Made by a program: the position numbers and the translations under genes. The notes beneath the pieces were generated by a model, which saw only the letters and a list, made by a program, of their open reading frames with translations, did no database searches and had not been told where the DNA came from. A stretch of DNA of 64,000 nt from Spirosoma oryzicola (GTDB lineage: Bacteria; Bacteroidota; Bacteroidia; Cytophagales; Spirosomataceae), in assembly GCF_021233055.1 (NCBI RefSeq), contig NZ_CP089538.1, positions 1,531,501-1,595,500 of the forward strand, given 5' to 3'. Below are positions 36,700 through 46,176 of the stretch, in pieces (position 1 is the first letter of the stretch; each line of letters opens with the position of its first letter).

Positions 36700-38376
36700 T
36701 TAATTCACCGACGATGGAAAGCGCTGAATAAAGCCGGAAAGTGATTCCCCTTCGGCCAGGCTGATTTTTTTACGAAGCCGATAGCGGGCTACTCGTAGGC
36801 TATCGGACGATATGCCGAGTAGCGTTGCTATATCCGCCGAGGTAATATTCATTTTCAGTAAGGCAATCAGCCGAAGGTCCGTGGCGGTTAGCTCCGGAAA
36901 CCGCTGCGTCAGTTGACTGAAAAATTGCGGGTGGACCTGATCGAAAATAGTGCGAAAGTCATCCCAGTATTTGTCCTGATTAAAACTCAAATCGATCTTT
37001 TGGGCGAGTTGACGTAATTGCTTTTTCTGATCGCGTTTATCGTCTTTCAGAATCGCGTTCAGGTCGTCTTTCAGTTCTTCCAATACCTGATTTTTCTGAA
37101 TAATTTGCAGCGTATGAGCCGTCAGTTCCTTGCTCTTTAGCGCGAGTTGCGTAGTTAAGTTTTCTTCCTGTAGCTGTTTATTTCGCAGTTCGGCCTGCAC
37201 CAGTTCGTGCTGCGTTTGAAACATCTGCTGGTTCTGCTGGTTGACAGCCTGCTCGTTGCGGATCTTCAGGCGTTGGCGGTTGATGATTACGGCCCCCAGA
37301 ATACCAATTAAAGCCAGCACTACACTCGTCGCGACGATGATAATTACATTAGCGCGTTTCTGAGCGTTTAACTGGGCGATCTCGCTGTCTTTTCGTTCGA
37401 CGTTATACAGCGTCTGAAGCAAGGCGATTTGCCGGTTGCTTTCAACGGCGTAGATCTCATCCGTTAGATCGCGGCTACGCTCGATGTAGCTGTAGGCGCT
37501 GTCTGGCTGGTGCATCAGCCGGTACGTTTTCGCAATGTCACGCAGGGCAGCACTCAGTTGGTAAAGCTCTTTTTTCTGCTGTGCCATCCGCAGTGCCTGT
37601 CGCGACAAATCCAATCCTTGCCGGTAGTTGCCTGTTTTTCGGTATATATCACCTAAGTTGTTTATAATTTCAATCTGGCTAATCTCATCACGGGTGTGCT
37701 GCGTGAGCAGGAAAGCTTGCTGATAATAGTAACGAGCCGAGTCGTAGCGTGCTTCGTCCTCAAAAATGCTACCCAGATTCTCGTAGATCTTGGTCAGACT
37801 GGCCGTATCGTTGGTAGCCCGGCTATTGAGCAAAGCGAGTTTCTGGTAACGATACGCCAGATTGGGCGCTTGGCGCTTTTCGTAGATATGACCAATATTC
37901 GCGTAGGTATGCGCTAAGCCTTCGGTATTACGATGCTGCTTATAAAAAGTTAGCGCTTCAGTAAATTGCGTAAGTGCCTGATCTACCTGCTCGTTGTAAT
38001 AGTATACCGTGCCAAGTTCGTTGCGGTTACGCGCCAGCCGATTCGTTTCGTTCGCTTCCAGAAAGATTTTTTGCGCCTGTAGCAGGAAATCAATGGCTTG
38101 TACATAACTGCCCTGATGGTAGAACAGCAAACCAATCTGTTGCAGGTAATCGCCTTGCGCAACCCTATTCTGCTGACTTACGGCCTTGTCCAGTTTTACT
38201 TTAATAAGTCGGTAGGCCGAATCGGGGTTCTGGCGGGATAGCCGATCTGTATCGCCGAGCGCCTGGGCATAACAACTAGTCAGGGTAACAAGCCAGTAAA
38301 CCAGCACGCCCAGACAACTACGTTTTTGGATGCAGGAAAAAAGGGATGATGTTGAGCTCGAAACAGAAAAAAGCAA
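36700..38376 (-). CDS. TPR-coiled-coil membrane regulator with LuxR-type HTH
   Basis: This 558-residue protein has an N-terminal signal or membrane segment (LGVLVYWLVTLTSCYAQ), about six tetratricopeptide repeats outside the membrane (residues 60-330), one transmembrane helix (about 342-362, VIIIVATSVVLALIGILGAVI), a coiled coil, and a C-terminal helix-turn-helix (LTATDLRLIALLKMNITSADIATLLGISSDSLRVARYRLRKK). It would bind DNA from the membrane in response to an extracytoplasmic signal, a type common in Bacteroidota. It is directly upstream of the TonB receptor and phytase genes, which it may control. No ATG is available: TTG 38376 or GTG 38307 is the start. Confidence 0.85.
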   Translation of the reverse strand: MLFSVSSSTSSLFSCIQKRSCLGVLVYWLVTLTSCYAQALGDTDRLSRQNPDSAYRLIKVKLDKAVSQQNRVAQGDYLQQIGLLFYHQGSYVQAIDFLLQAQKIFLEANETNRLARNRNELGTVYYYNEQVDQALTQFTEALTFYKQHRNTEGLAHTYANIGHIYEKRQAPNLAYRYQKLALLNSRATNDTASLTKIYENLGSIFEDEARYDSARYYYQQAFLLTQHTRDEISQIEIINNLGDIYRKTGNYRQGLDLSRQALRMAQQKKELYQLSAALRDIAKTYRLMHQPDSAYSYIERSRDLTDEIYAVESNRQIALLQTLYNVERKDSEIAQLNAQKRANVIIIVATSVVLALIGILGAVIINRQRLKIRNEQAVNQQNQQMFQTQHELVQAELRNKQLQEENLTTQLALKSKELTAHTLQIIQKNQVLEELKDDLNAILKDDKRDQKKQLRQLAQKIDLSFNQDKYWDDFRTIFDQVHPQFFSQLTQRFPELTATDLRLIALLKMNITSADIATLLGISSDSLRVARYRLRKKISLAEGESLSGFIQRFPSSVN

Positions 38377-38574
38377 AGCTTAGATGAGGTTAGCCGAACC
38401 CATAAAGGTAGCTAATAACTAGGTGGAGGTATGTGAAGTTTATGTTATCAAGCGCTGGCCTACCCTTGACGAGATCGGTACAACTATTCTCTCAAAAAGG
38501 AAAACAGTGCAACAGGAGTCAGTGGCTCGCTGAAATTCGGGAGTTGTTGATCGTAAGGTGTAAAGACGAGCTGT

Positions 38575-39054
38575 CTAGCGAACTATCGTAAACGAATAGC
38601 CTTTTTCGGCTTTTCTCAAAGCGCGTCCATTCAGTAAGAAACCTAAACCCACGCCTACAGGAAGGATAACTGCTGCCCGCGTGATGAATCGATTCGCCCA
38701 ACTACGACCTTCGTAGACGCTGCTGTTGGCATTGGGTAAAAACAGAATTGGTACCACGGCTGAATAAACGCTCAAGCGTTTTGCCGTGATACCAAATTTC
38801 GACGTTTTCTTTAAGGCCGTGACTTGATTCATCGCAACCTGTTTCGTTTGCCTGCGATCGACTATCGTAAGCGTGTCAGGTGTAAGGTCGATAAGTTGAC
38901 CCGCTATGTAAACACCTGAGTAAGTTCTAAGCGCGACATAATCATAGCGGGAAGCCGTCGCAAACACACTACTATCAGGTCGGAGAATTTGAAGTTGCTG
39001 TCCAGTACAGGCGATTGCTGAAAACAAAAAAATAACAATCAGTTGAGCTTTCAT
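38575..39054 (-). CDS. Hypothetical secreted or membrane protein
   Basis: This 159-residue protein has a signal sequence (MKAQLIVIFLFSAIACTGQQ; the C at 16 is followed by TG, so lipidation is uncertain), a beta-rich middle (YVALRTYSGVYIAGQLIDLTPDTLTIVDRRQ) that looks like a small barrel, and a hydrophobic segment near the C-terminus (VILPVGVGLGFLLNG). I do not recognise a named family. The start is ATG 39054, before the signal peptide. It is divergent from the DUF3575 gene at 39165. Confidence 0.7.
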   Translation of the reverse strand: MKAQLIVIFLFSAIACTGQQLQILRPDSSVFATASRYDYVALRTYSGVYIAGQLIDLTPDTLTIVDRRQTKQVAMNQVTALKKTSKFGITAKRLSVYSAVVPILFLPNANSSVYEGRSWANRFITRAAVILPVGVGLGFLLNGRALRKAEKGYSFTIVR

Positions 39055-39164
39055 AGACGAGAAGGTTTCTTGCGTAAACACGGTGGTTTTGAGCAACTAC
39101 GCTGTTACAAAAGCCAGTATCGACCTTACTTTTACTTTATTTTATACAACTAAAAACACCCGGT

Positions 39165-39722
39165 ATGCGAATTATCTTTACTCTGCTTCTCGTGATGTTC
39201 AGCTACTTGGCCATTGGTCAGGTGATAGTCAAAACGAATCTGTTGTATCCAACTTTAGTGAAAGGAGCATCCATCGCTCTGGAGGTCGCAGCGTCTAAAA
39301 ACTCCTCGATAAATCTGTATGGGGCCTTTGGTTCGAACGGGAACTTAGTTTTCGCGGATACCTATACGTTTCAAAACCTGATCGCTGAAAAGCGTTTCTA
39401 CAAAGCTTCTCAGACGGCTCCGCTACAGGGTTTCTACTGGGCGGCTTATGCCAAATACATGCATCGTCAAATCTATCGGGAAGGTATTCAGGGATCTCTC
39501 TTTACGACCAGAGGAAGGGATTCGGATGGTCATTCCTTGGGAGCAGGTACAGCGGTGGGTTTACAAGTTGCGAATCGATTTATTAAACGAACGTTTATCG
39601 ACGCGTTTGTCGGAGCGGGGTATCTAGTTTATCTTAGTCAAACGGATACAAAAAATCCGGACCAAACCCGATTTGGTCATGTCGATTTGCGAACGGGTTT
39701 ATCCGTTGGCTATAGGTTTTAG
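39165..39722 (+). CDS. DUF3575 family outer-membrane-like protein
   Basis: This 185-residue protein has a signal peptide (residues 1-18, ending AIGQ) and a beta-barrel-like sequence of alternating hydrophobic residues (IVKTNLLYPTLVKGASIALEVA, AVGLQVANRFIKRTFIDAFVGAGY) ending in an aromatic residue, as outer-membrane barrels do. The pattern fits DUF3575, whose role is unknown. It stands alone, next to an AraC regulator that starts 51 nt later. Confidence 0.75.
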   Translation: MRIIFTLLLVMFSYLAIGQVIVKTNLLYPTLVKGASIALEVAASKNSSINLYGAFGSNGNLVFADTYTFQNLIAEKRFYKASQTAPLQGFYWAAYAKYMHRQIYREGIQGSLFTTRGRDSDGHSLGAGTAVGLQVANRFIKRTFIDAFVGAGYLVYLSQTDTKNPDQTRFGHVDLRTGLSVGYRF

Positions 39723-39773
39723 AACAAATTTTGCTGGTAGGCGTGTATAGTTTTTTATTGATCGAGCTAATTG

Positions 39774-40634
39774 ATGGGCATTCGCAGTACTAATTCATTA
39801 CCCAAGGGGTTCAGCCAAAATAACCAGCTGCCCATCCGGCTTGTTGCCCCGAATTTCGGCCATTTGTCGCCGGAGGTCGTAACTAACTATGGCCATACCC
39901 ACCGGTTGTCTTACTATTTCTTTCTGTTTGTGCTAGACGGCGATACCCAGCATGGCGTCGATCTGGAAAAATTCGAGGTTGGAAAGCATGAGTTACTTTT
40001 CTCGCTGCCGCACCAGATTCAGCAATTACCGATCAGCGCTCATGGCAATGATTACTATAAACTGGGCTTTGACGAAGAATGTCTTTCTCAGTTACCCCGG
40101 TACTACCCTTTCTTGCTTAATCCGCTCAACCAGCAAAAAATACGTTTCTCGTCCGCTGCCGCGAGCAGGATGCAGGCGATTTTTGAGATACTCCTGGGAT
40201 TACTAACCGCTCCAAGTACAAGCCCTGACCTTATCTTGGCGCATCTCAACAGTCTGCTGACGGAAATTAACACGGCTTATTTTGCCGGTGACACAAAGCC
40301 AGCCGATGACCGACTTACCAAATACATTGGCTTCAAAGTATTCGTAGAAAATAACCTGACCGATCACCCCTCCATCAAAGCCATTGCGCAGGAACTTGCT
40401 CTGAGTACCGATAGCTTATACCAGATTGTTAAACAGTATTCGGGACACTCACCGAAGGAGTTTGTGACGAACCGGCTTATCCTGGAAGCCAGACGCCGGA
40501 TGTATTATGGCGACCGATCTTCTGTCAAGGAGCTTGCCTTCGAACTCGGCTTTAACGATCCTGATTACTTCTCTCGCTTGTTTAAAAAGGTGACGGGTAA
40601 AACTGTCGCCGAGTTTTCTCAGGATTTGTCCTGA
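39774..40634 (+). CDS. AraC-family transcriptional regulator
   Basis: This 286-residue regulator has an N-terminal cupin-like sensing domain (YYFFLFVLDGDTQHGVDLEKFEVGKHELLFSLPHQIQQ) and a C-terminal pair of HTH motifs (SIKAIAQELALSTDSLYQIVKQYSGHSPKEFVTNRLILEARR, SVKELAFELGFNDPDYFSRLFKKVTG). The FNDPDYFSRLFKK match is typical. It is followed 71 nt downstream by a dehydrogenase-like gene it may control. The start is the ATG at 39774; a TTG lies one codon before. Confidence 0.92.
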   Translation: MGIRSTNSLPKGFSQNNQLPIRLVAPNFGHLSPEVVTNYGHTHRLSYYFFLFVLDGDTQHGVDLEKFEVGKHELLFSLPHQIQQLPISAHGNDYYKLGFDEECLSQLPRYYPFLLNPLNQQKIRFSSAAASRMQAIFEILLGLLTAPSTSPDLILAHLNSLLTEINTAYFAGDTKPADDRLTKYIGFKVFVENNLTDHPSIKAIAQELALSTDSLYQIVKQYSGHSPKEFVTNRLILEARRRMYYGDRSSVKELAFELGFNDPDYFSRLFKKVTGKTVAEFSQDLS

Positions 40635-40705
40635 ACGGGTCGGCTTTTGTCCAGCTTCATTGGCTGCCCTATGCTGAGCTTTGTTCACAACTTGAAAGGT
40701 AAGCT

Positions 40706-41536
40706 ATGAACAGAGAATCAGAAAAAATACTGGTAACTGGCGTTACTGGTTTAGTGGGCGCTCGCCTTCTGCCACGTCTTGTAGAAGCTGGTTTTGACTG
40801 TCGCGTGCTGGTGCGTGAGGGGAAGGACGCTCCCGCTAAAGCAATGGTTATACGGGGTGACCTGTTTGATACCGCATCCCTTGTACCAGCCGTGAAGGAT
40901 GTGTCGGCGATTATCCATCTGGCAGCGGTATTCCGCTCACAGGATACCGATTTGATCTGGCGAAGTAATCTCGACGGTACGCGCAATCTCATCGCGGCAG
41001 CAAAGGCTCATGCACCCAATGCACGTTTTATCCTGGCAAGCACAGCCCACGTTTACAGCATAAACAACCCACACCCAGGCCGTGAGGACGATGCCGTAGA
41101 TCCGCAACACGCTTACCCCGCCAGCAAAGTTGCGGCTGAGAATGAACTGCGTGAGAGCGGGCTTACTTGGTCGATTTTGCGGTTTCCCTTCGTGTATGGA
41201 GACGGGGATGGGCATCTGGCGATGCTACCGGAGCATATAAAGGCGGCCAACTGGCATCCGGCCATGAAAATCAGTACAATCCATCATCGCGACATCGCCA
41301 CGGCGGTAAAGATGGCTTTGGTCGGGTCGATGGATAAGCGTGTCGTCAACATCACGGACGAAGCACCGACATCGATTTATGAGTTGGTAAAGCTTGTGGG
41401 AAAGACGCTGAAATCATCGGCTGATCCGCTCCCAAACCCTTGGTATTTACACGCCGATAGTTCGCTCGCCCGCAGTCTTGGCTTCCAGCCAGTAGTCAGG
41501 ACAGTCTATCAGGCCTTGCAGGAAAAAATACTGTAA
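40706..41536 (+). CDS. NAD(P)-dependent epimerase/dehydratase-like protein (extended/atypical SDR)
   Basis: This 276-residue protein has the nucleotide motif TGVTGLVGARL at the N-terminus, IIHLAAVF, STAHVY and the YPASKVAAE active-site Tyr-x3-Lys. It reads like a reductase or epimerase of the extended SDR type acting on a small molecule. The neighbouring AraC regulator suggests inducible use. The substrate is unknown. Confidence 0.85.
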   Translation: MNRESEKILVTGVTGLVGARLLPRLVEAGFDCRVLVREGKDAPAKAMVIRGDLFDTASLVPAVKDVSAIIHLAAVFRSQDTDLIWRSNLDGTRNLIAAAKAHAPNARFILASTAHVYSINNPHPGREDDAVDPQHAYPASKVAAENELRESGLTWSILRFPFVYGDGDGHLAMLPEHIKAANWHPAMKISTIHHRDIATAVKMALVGSMDKRVVNITDEAPTSIYELVKLVGKTLKSSADPLPNPWYLHADSSLARSLGFQPVVRTVYQALQEKIL

Positions 41537-41864
41537 CGCAGTTCTGAAAAGCAGCTTTGCGAGCATAAGATTAACTACTTCAAATACGTAGTTAGGCAAT
41601 TAGACGAGCCCATCAATAAACAAGAACAGTAAATGATTCTATAAAATCAAGTTTTCAGTAAGGCAACGGTTTGCAAACGAGTTGGTCAATAGCATCTAAA
41701 GTGCCGGTCTTCCCCAGGAAATCTGTATTTTCGAAGAAGCGGCAATGATGTGTACAAAATTATTATCGCATGGGAGCCTTAGCTAGGCTTGCGAGATGAA
41801 CCGAAATAAGGGGAGCGTTCTGTTGAACAAGATTTTACAACAAAACATAAAGGCGAGTAAACAG
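41537..41864. other. Intergenic region without visible features
   Basis: About 330 nt between the dehydratase-like gene and the tRNA terminator hold no recognisable gene, repeat or hairpin. Confidence 0.45.
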
Positions 41865-41895
41865 AAAAAGGCTAATCAGTTGATTAGCCTTTTTT
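41865..41895 (-). terminator. Terminator of tRNA-Thr
   Basis: Perfect 14-bp arms AAAAAGGCTAATCA / TGATTAGCCTTTTT with a 3-nt loop give a T-run on the minus strand, just 3' of the tRNA. Confidence 0.85.
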
Positions 41896-41905
41896 CAAAA
41901 ACAGA

Positions 41906-41978
<73 letters not shown>

Positions 41979-42061
41979 TTTTACTGCATTTGCGGGTGCA
42001 AATATAACAGAATGGAATTTAATAACGCAACTATCCGTTCTATTTTTGGTAAATTTGCGCT

Positions 42062-44005
42062 ATGATTTCCATTACCAACCTATCGTACTACCTTGGTAGC
42101 CGGGCTCTTTATGAAAATGCCTCGCTCCACATCAAGCCTAACCAGAAAATCGGACTAATCGGTCTCAACGGCACGGGCAAATCGACTCTGCTGCGAATTA
42201 TCAACGGGGAGTATCAGGCCGATGGCGGGACCATCTCCAAAGCAGGCGACGTAACGCTGGGCTTCCTCAACCAAGATTTGCTGTCGTACCAGACCGAAGA
42301 CTCGATTCTGTCGGTAGCCATGCAGGCGTTTGAGCGGCAGAACAAGCTTCAAAAACAGATTGATGAGGTACTCCACGAAATGGAGACCGATTACAAAGAC
42401 GAACTGGTGGATAAGCTGGGTAAGTTGCAGGAGGAGTTCGAAGCGCTCGATGGCTACTCGGTACAGTCGAGGGCGGAGGAAATTATGGAGGGGCTTGGCT
42501 TCTCGACGGAAGATCTGCAAAAGCCACTCCGGCAATTTTCGGGGGGCTGGCGGATGCGCGTGATGCTGGCGAAACTGCTACTGCAAAAGCCGTCGCTGCT
42601 CATGCTTGACGAGCCGACCAACCACCTTGACCTACCCTCGATTCAATGGGTAGAAAAATACATTCAGACCTACGAAGGCGCTGTTATCGTTGTATCCCAC
42701 GACCGTGAATTCCTCGACAACGTAATCGATGTGACGGTCGAAGTGGCCAACGCCAAGCTGAACTACTACGCGGGCAATTACTCGTTCTATCTGGAAGAGA
42801 AGGCGCTGCGTAACGAAATTCAGAAAGGTGCTTACGAGAATCAGCAGGCTAAAATCCGGCAGACCGAACGCTTCATCGAACGCTTCAAAGCCCAGGCGAC
42901 AAAGGCCAAGCAGGCGCAAAGCCGGGTGAAGCAACTGGCCCGTATGGAACGCGTCGACGACGTGATCGACGAGTCGGCGCGGGTAAACTTCAAATTCCAG
43001 TTCTCGACCCAGCCGGGCCGCCATATCCTGCACCTGGACGACGTTACGAAAGCATATGGTCCGAAAAAGATTCTGACAAGAGCGGACATCCGGCTCGAAC
43101 GGGGCGATAAGGTCGCTTTGATCGGTGCCAACGGGCGCGGTAAGTCGACACTGTTGCGCATCATTTCGGGCTCGGAGCCGGTCAACGAAGGGAATCGGCA
43201 ACTAGGTCACAATGTATCATTCAGTTTCTACGCGCAGCACCAACTCGAATCACTGAGCGTGGAAGATACGTTGCTCGACGAACTGAAACACGCTAACCCG
43301 ACCAAGAGCGAAGGCGAACTTCGGGGTGTCCTGGGTTGCTTTCTGTTCTCCAACGACGAAGTATTCAAGAAAATTAAAGTCCTGTCGGGGGGCGAAAAAT
43401 CGCGGGTAGCGCTGGCAAAAGTACTGCTTTCACAGGCCAATTTCCTGCTGCTTGACGAGCCGACCAACCACCTGGATATGCAGTCGGTAAACATCCTGAT
43501 TCAGGCGTTGGAGCAGTACGAAGGCACGTATGTCGTCGTCTCGCACGACCGGTACTTCGTGTCGCAGATTGCCAACAAAATCTGGTACATCGAAGACGAA
43601 CAGATCAAGGAATACCACGGTACCTACGATGAATACGAATGGTGGATGGAGGAGCGCAAAGCCGGTAAAGCCGAGGCACCACCCGCTCCGACAAAACCCG
43701 CTGCGACCAATGGTGCTGTCAACGGCAAGAAAAGTGGCTCCGACGACGAACGACGGGAGTGGCAGAAGACGCTGAAAAAGCTGAATCAGCAGGCAGAAGA
43801 ATCAGAAACGAAAATCGGCCAGCTGGAGGAGCGCAAGAAGCGGCTCGAAACTGAACTGGCCGATCCCGCTACCTACGGCGACGACAAGCTGATGCAGGCC
43901 AAAAACGACGAGTACAGCCGGGTGAAAGCGCAGATTAGCCAGCTTCAGGACGAGTGGGAAACCGCCATGCTCGAAGCTGAAGAGTGGGAAAAAAAGCTAG
44001 CTTAA
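42062..44005 (+). CDS. ABC-F family ATPase
   Basis: This 647-residue soluble protein has two ABC ATPase domains and no membrane segment. The first has Walker A GLNGTGKST, signature FSGGWRMR and Walker B LLMLDEPTNHLDLPS; the second has GANGRGKST, LSGGEKSR and LLLLDEPTNHLDMQS. Between them is the charged ABC-F linker (QQAKIRQTERFIERFKAQATKAKQAQSR), and a C-terminal coiled coil follows a Pro/Ala linker, as in Uup. Such proteins act on ribosomes or DNA branch structures. TAAATTTG at 42050-42057 matches a -7 box and lies only 4 nt from the ATG, so the mRNA may be nearly leaderless. Confidence 0.93.
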   Translation: MISITNLSYYLGSRALYENASLHIKPNQKIGLIGLNGTGKSTLLRIINGEYQADGGTISKAGDVTLGFLNQDLLSYQTEDSILSVAMQAFERQNKLQKQIDEVLHEMETDYKDELVDKLGKLQEEFEALDGYSVQSRAEEIMEGLGFSTEDLQKPLRQFSGGWRMRVMLAKLLLQKPSLLMLDEPTNHLDLPSIQWVEKYIQTYEGAVIVVSHDREFLDNVIDVTVEVANAKLNYYAGNYSFYLEEKALRNEIQKGAYENQQAKIRQTERFIERFKAQATKAKQAQSRVKQLARMERVDDVIDESARVNFKFQFSTQPGRHILHLDDVTKAYGPKKILTRADIRLERGDKVALIGANGRGKSTLLRIISGSEPVNEGNRQLGHNVSFSFYAQHQLESLSVEDTLLDELKHANPTKSEGELRGVLGCFLFSNDEVFKKIKVLSGGEKSRVALAKVLLSQANFLLLDEPTNHLDMQSVNILIQALEQYEGTYVVVSHDRYFVSQIANKIWYIEDEQIKEYHGTYDEYEWWMEERKAGKAEAPPAPTKPAATNGAVNGKKSGSDDERREWQKTLKKLNQQAEESETKIGQLEERKKRLETELADPATYGDDKLMQAKNDEYSRVKAQISQLQDEWETAMLEAEEWEKKLA

Positions 44006-44024
44006 AAACAGCCATATACTTTGC

Positions 44025-44062
44025 CAAAGAAGCCGGAAAAGGAAACTTTTTCGGCTTCTTTG
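44025..44062 (+). terminator. Terminator after the ABC-F gene
   Basis: Arms CAAAGAAGCCG / CGGCTTCTTTG, extended inward by GAAAA/TTTT pairing. Confidence 0.8.
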
Positions 44063-44431
44063 TTTCTGTTACTGCCTAACCGGAAGATGATGAGATAAGT
44101 ATCCTAACTATCTATAGAATGGCTCAAATAGGCATTTTCTAATCGTGGTGATCGTATCCTGTATCAGATCACTGGTTGTTACGAAGGTCATCTAGACGAT
44201 TCGCAGTTTGGTAGAAGGTATACGAAGAATAACAACGGTGAATTGACCTAACGACAGCCGCAATAATCGCGTAGTGGCTATCGAGGTACATTGTGTCGTT
44301 ACTACTATCTTTATATTTGCCGATTATTGGTTTAGTAAGGGCGGACAAATCAATCCAACTTAGCATAAATAGCGTATGTATGCTGCATGGCATAAGCCAG
44401 AGCCGATCATCGATAAATTTAAATTCTATAC
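44063..44431. other. Intergenic region before the receiver gene
   Basis: About 370 nt with no convincing gene on either strand. Open frames on the minus strand overlap the receiver gene and do not look protein-like. The promoter of the receiver gene should lie at the right end. Confidence 0.4.
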
Positions 44432-44914
44432 ATGGGCAAAATTGCCACACCAATACGTCGAAAGTCAGTTCAGTTACCGATTCTGGTCGTTGAAGATAAT
44501 ATTGATCAGTGGACAATTATAAAGTCAGCCTTAGCACAATGTTTCCCAGAAGTTGAGCCAATCTGGCTGAGCGACGCCGATCAAACGTTGGAATACCTAT
44601 CCAACACCTCCCCAAACAAATTACCGCTGCTAATCCTTCTCGAGTTGTGTCTGCCTGATCAGGAAAGCGGATTAGCATTATTGGAAGCTATCAAAGCCGA
44701 CGCTATCTATCGGCAAGTCCCCGTTGTTATACTAAGTCGCTCCCAAGATCAGGATGTTGTATCCAGGTCATATGGCTTGGGCATAACGTCGTACATCGTC
44801 AAACCTACGGTTTATCAGGAATGGCTAACCCGATTTTACTCGTTTCGGCGCTACTGGTGGGAGTCAGTAACGTTGCCGCAGCGGCCTTCGAAGTTAAAAC
44901 AGAACCGCTCTTAG
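44432..44914 (+). CDS. Stand-alone receiver-domain protein with Glu at the phospho-acceptor site
   Basis: This 160-residue CheY/Rcp1-like receiver has no output domain. The acidic pair is present (VVEDNIDQ, E21/D22), as are the Ser of ILSRSQ and the Lys in SYIVKPT, but the position that normally holds the phosphorylated Asp (ILLDLxLP) reads LLILLELCLP, giving Glu at residue 71. Glu often mimics the phosphorylated state, so the protein may be locked or act by binding alone. It is transcribed by itself; no kinase is nearby. Confidence 0.85.
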   Translation: MGKIATPIRRKSVQLPILVVEDNIDQWTIIKSALAQCFPEVEPIWLSDADQTLEYLSNTSPNKLPLLILLELCLPDQESGLALLEAIKADAIYRQVPVVILSRSQDQDVVSRSYGLGITSYIVKPTVYQEWLTRFYSFRRYWWESVTLPQRPSKLKQNRS

Positions 44915-44926
44915 TGGTATTATCTG

Positions 44927-44951
44927 TAAAGCGCTCAATTAGGCGCTTTTT
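44927..44951 (+). terminator. Terminator after the receiver gene
   Basis: A short stem TAAAGCGC / GCGCTTTTT with a T-run. Confidence 0.75.
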
Positions 44952-45526
44952 GCTTTTTGGAAGGTCTATCATACTCTTCTAGACAAAGTGAACAAAAAAC
45001 GAGCTACTGACTAGCAACTCGTTTATACAACCTTCCTAACCCAGATTATAATTTTGTAACGGTAACATAAATAACAGAAGTAGGCATCAAATAAAAATAA
45101 GCGTAGACTATATTTACTGAAAGGGGGATATGTTTTACTAAAGTTAGATCACTATCCGAATTGTCGCTATCGTTGATTTTCCACTATCTGCTTTTATCTT
45201 ATAGGCTAGTCGTCATACAAAGGCTTGAATCTGTTACATAGTCGAACAGATAAGTGTAGATCTAATTCGCCAGCGCAGGATGTGCTGAAGATACTTCCTT
45301 TGCTGTGAATCCGTTATTGTCGTTTCTGGTAACAATACACTATCATGCCTGAGCGAGGTGTCCAACAAGGGCGAAAAAGCGTGATAGCGGTTTTTATAGC
45401 CGGTTGTAAGTCCGTAAATACCTGAACGCTTTCACCTTAGTTACAGAAGCAATTAGCGTCGTGGTGTCGGTTTAAAGAGTTACGTGGGAAGCTCTACCGC
45501 TACCACAGTCAATCTTTGGAAATCAC
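44952..45526. other. AT-rich intergenic region
   Basis: About 575 nt. An imperfect hairpin with AACGAG / CTCGTT arms lies near 45000-45025. The remainder has stops in all frames and no recognisable feature. Confidence 0.4.
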
Positions 45527-45667
45527 GTGATAAGCAACAGAATTTATGATTTTATCACGCAAAAGGACCAATTAATTACTGTTGATCGGTACGCCAAACA
45601 ATTGTTAGGAAGAAATCCTCCTTCGTTAGTTGTAGTTGAATCTAATGAATTCAGTACAATGAATTAA
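45527..45667 (+). CDS. Possible small protein
   Basis: A 46-codon frame starting at GTG 45527 encodes a sequence with YDFITQKDQLITVDRYAKQL and a hydrophobic SLVVVES stretch. It is protein-like in composition, but I see no ribosome-binding site, and the start and reality of the gene are uncertain. Confidence 0.3.
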   Translation: MISNRIYDFITQKDQLITVDRYAKQLLGRNPPSLVVVESNEFSTMN

Positions 45668-45692
45668 CTCTTGAACTAACCCAACCCTATTA

Positions 45693-45899
45693 ATGACGAT
45701 GGACGATCAACTAGCTAAAGAAACGCCAAAACTCGATCCCGATACGACCGCTTTGGCACTTATTGAGCGGCATCTGAATGATTGGCTTCAATTACAGGAC
45801 TATCTACGGGACGCTCACGCACCTACAGACCAACTGAGGTACTGTTGCAAACAGGTTACACGATTGCAGCTCGAATTATACCAGCTACGCAACTCTTAA
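45693..45899 (+). CDS. Small helical protein of unknown function
   Basis: This 68-residue protein is largely helical and charged (ALALIERHLNDWLQLQDYL, then CCKQVTRLQLELYQLRNS), with a vicinal Cys pair and leucine spacing that could form a short coiled coil. There is no signal peptide. The second ATG (45699) is an equally good start. No family is recognised. Confidence 0.5.
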   Translation: MTMDDQLAKETPKLDPDTTALALIERHLNDWLQLQDYLRDAHAPTDQLRYCCKQVTRLQLELYQLRNS

Positions 45900-46176
45900 C
45901 GTTTCGAGAGCCAGTTAGCCTATACTGACTGGCTCCATTATTCAAGAACGAAGATGGAATAAGACCTCAAACCTGTATGATTTAGTTTAGTCGTTGATAT
46001 GCTTCATACAAAGAAAGATTGAGGGGTGACGGACTAGGGTTGTATTCGCATACTTGCCCCAGCAGAACGACTGCTTTTCTACGAGTGCAGCTTGGTTTCA
46101 TGCATGTGCTTTTTTTTACGCTATTTTGTGGCAAATGGCTTCATAGTACGTCTACTGGTAAATTCCGTAACGTACT

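Noticed and set aside
42632..43201. 189-codon minus-strand frame inside the ABC-F gene
   Set aside because: It is antisense to both ATPase domains with no independent protein signal.
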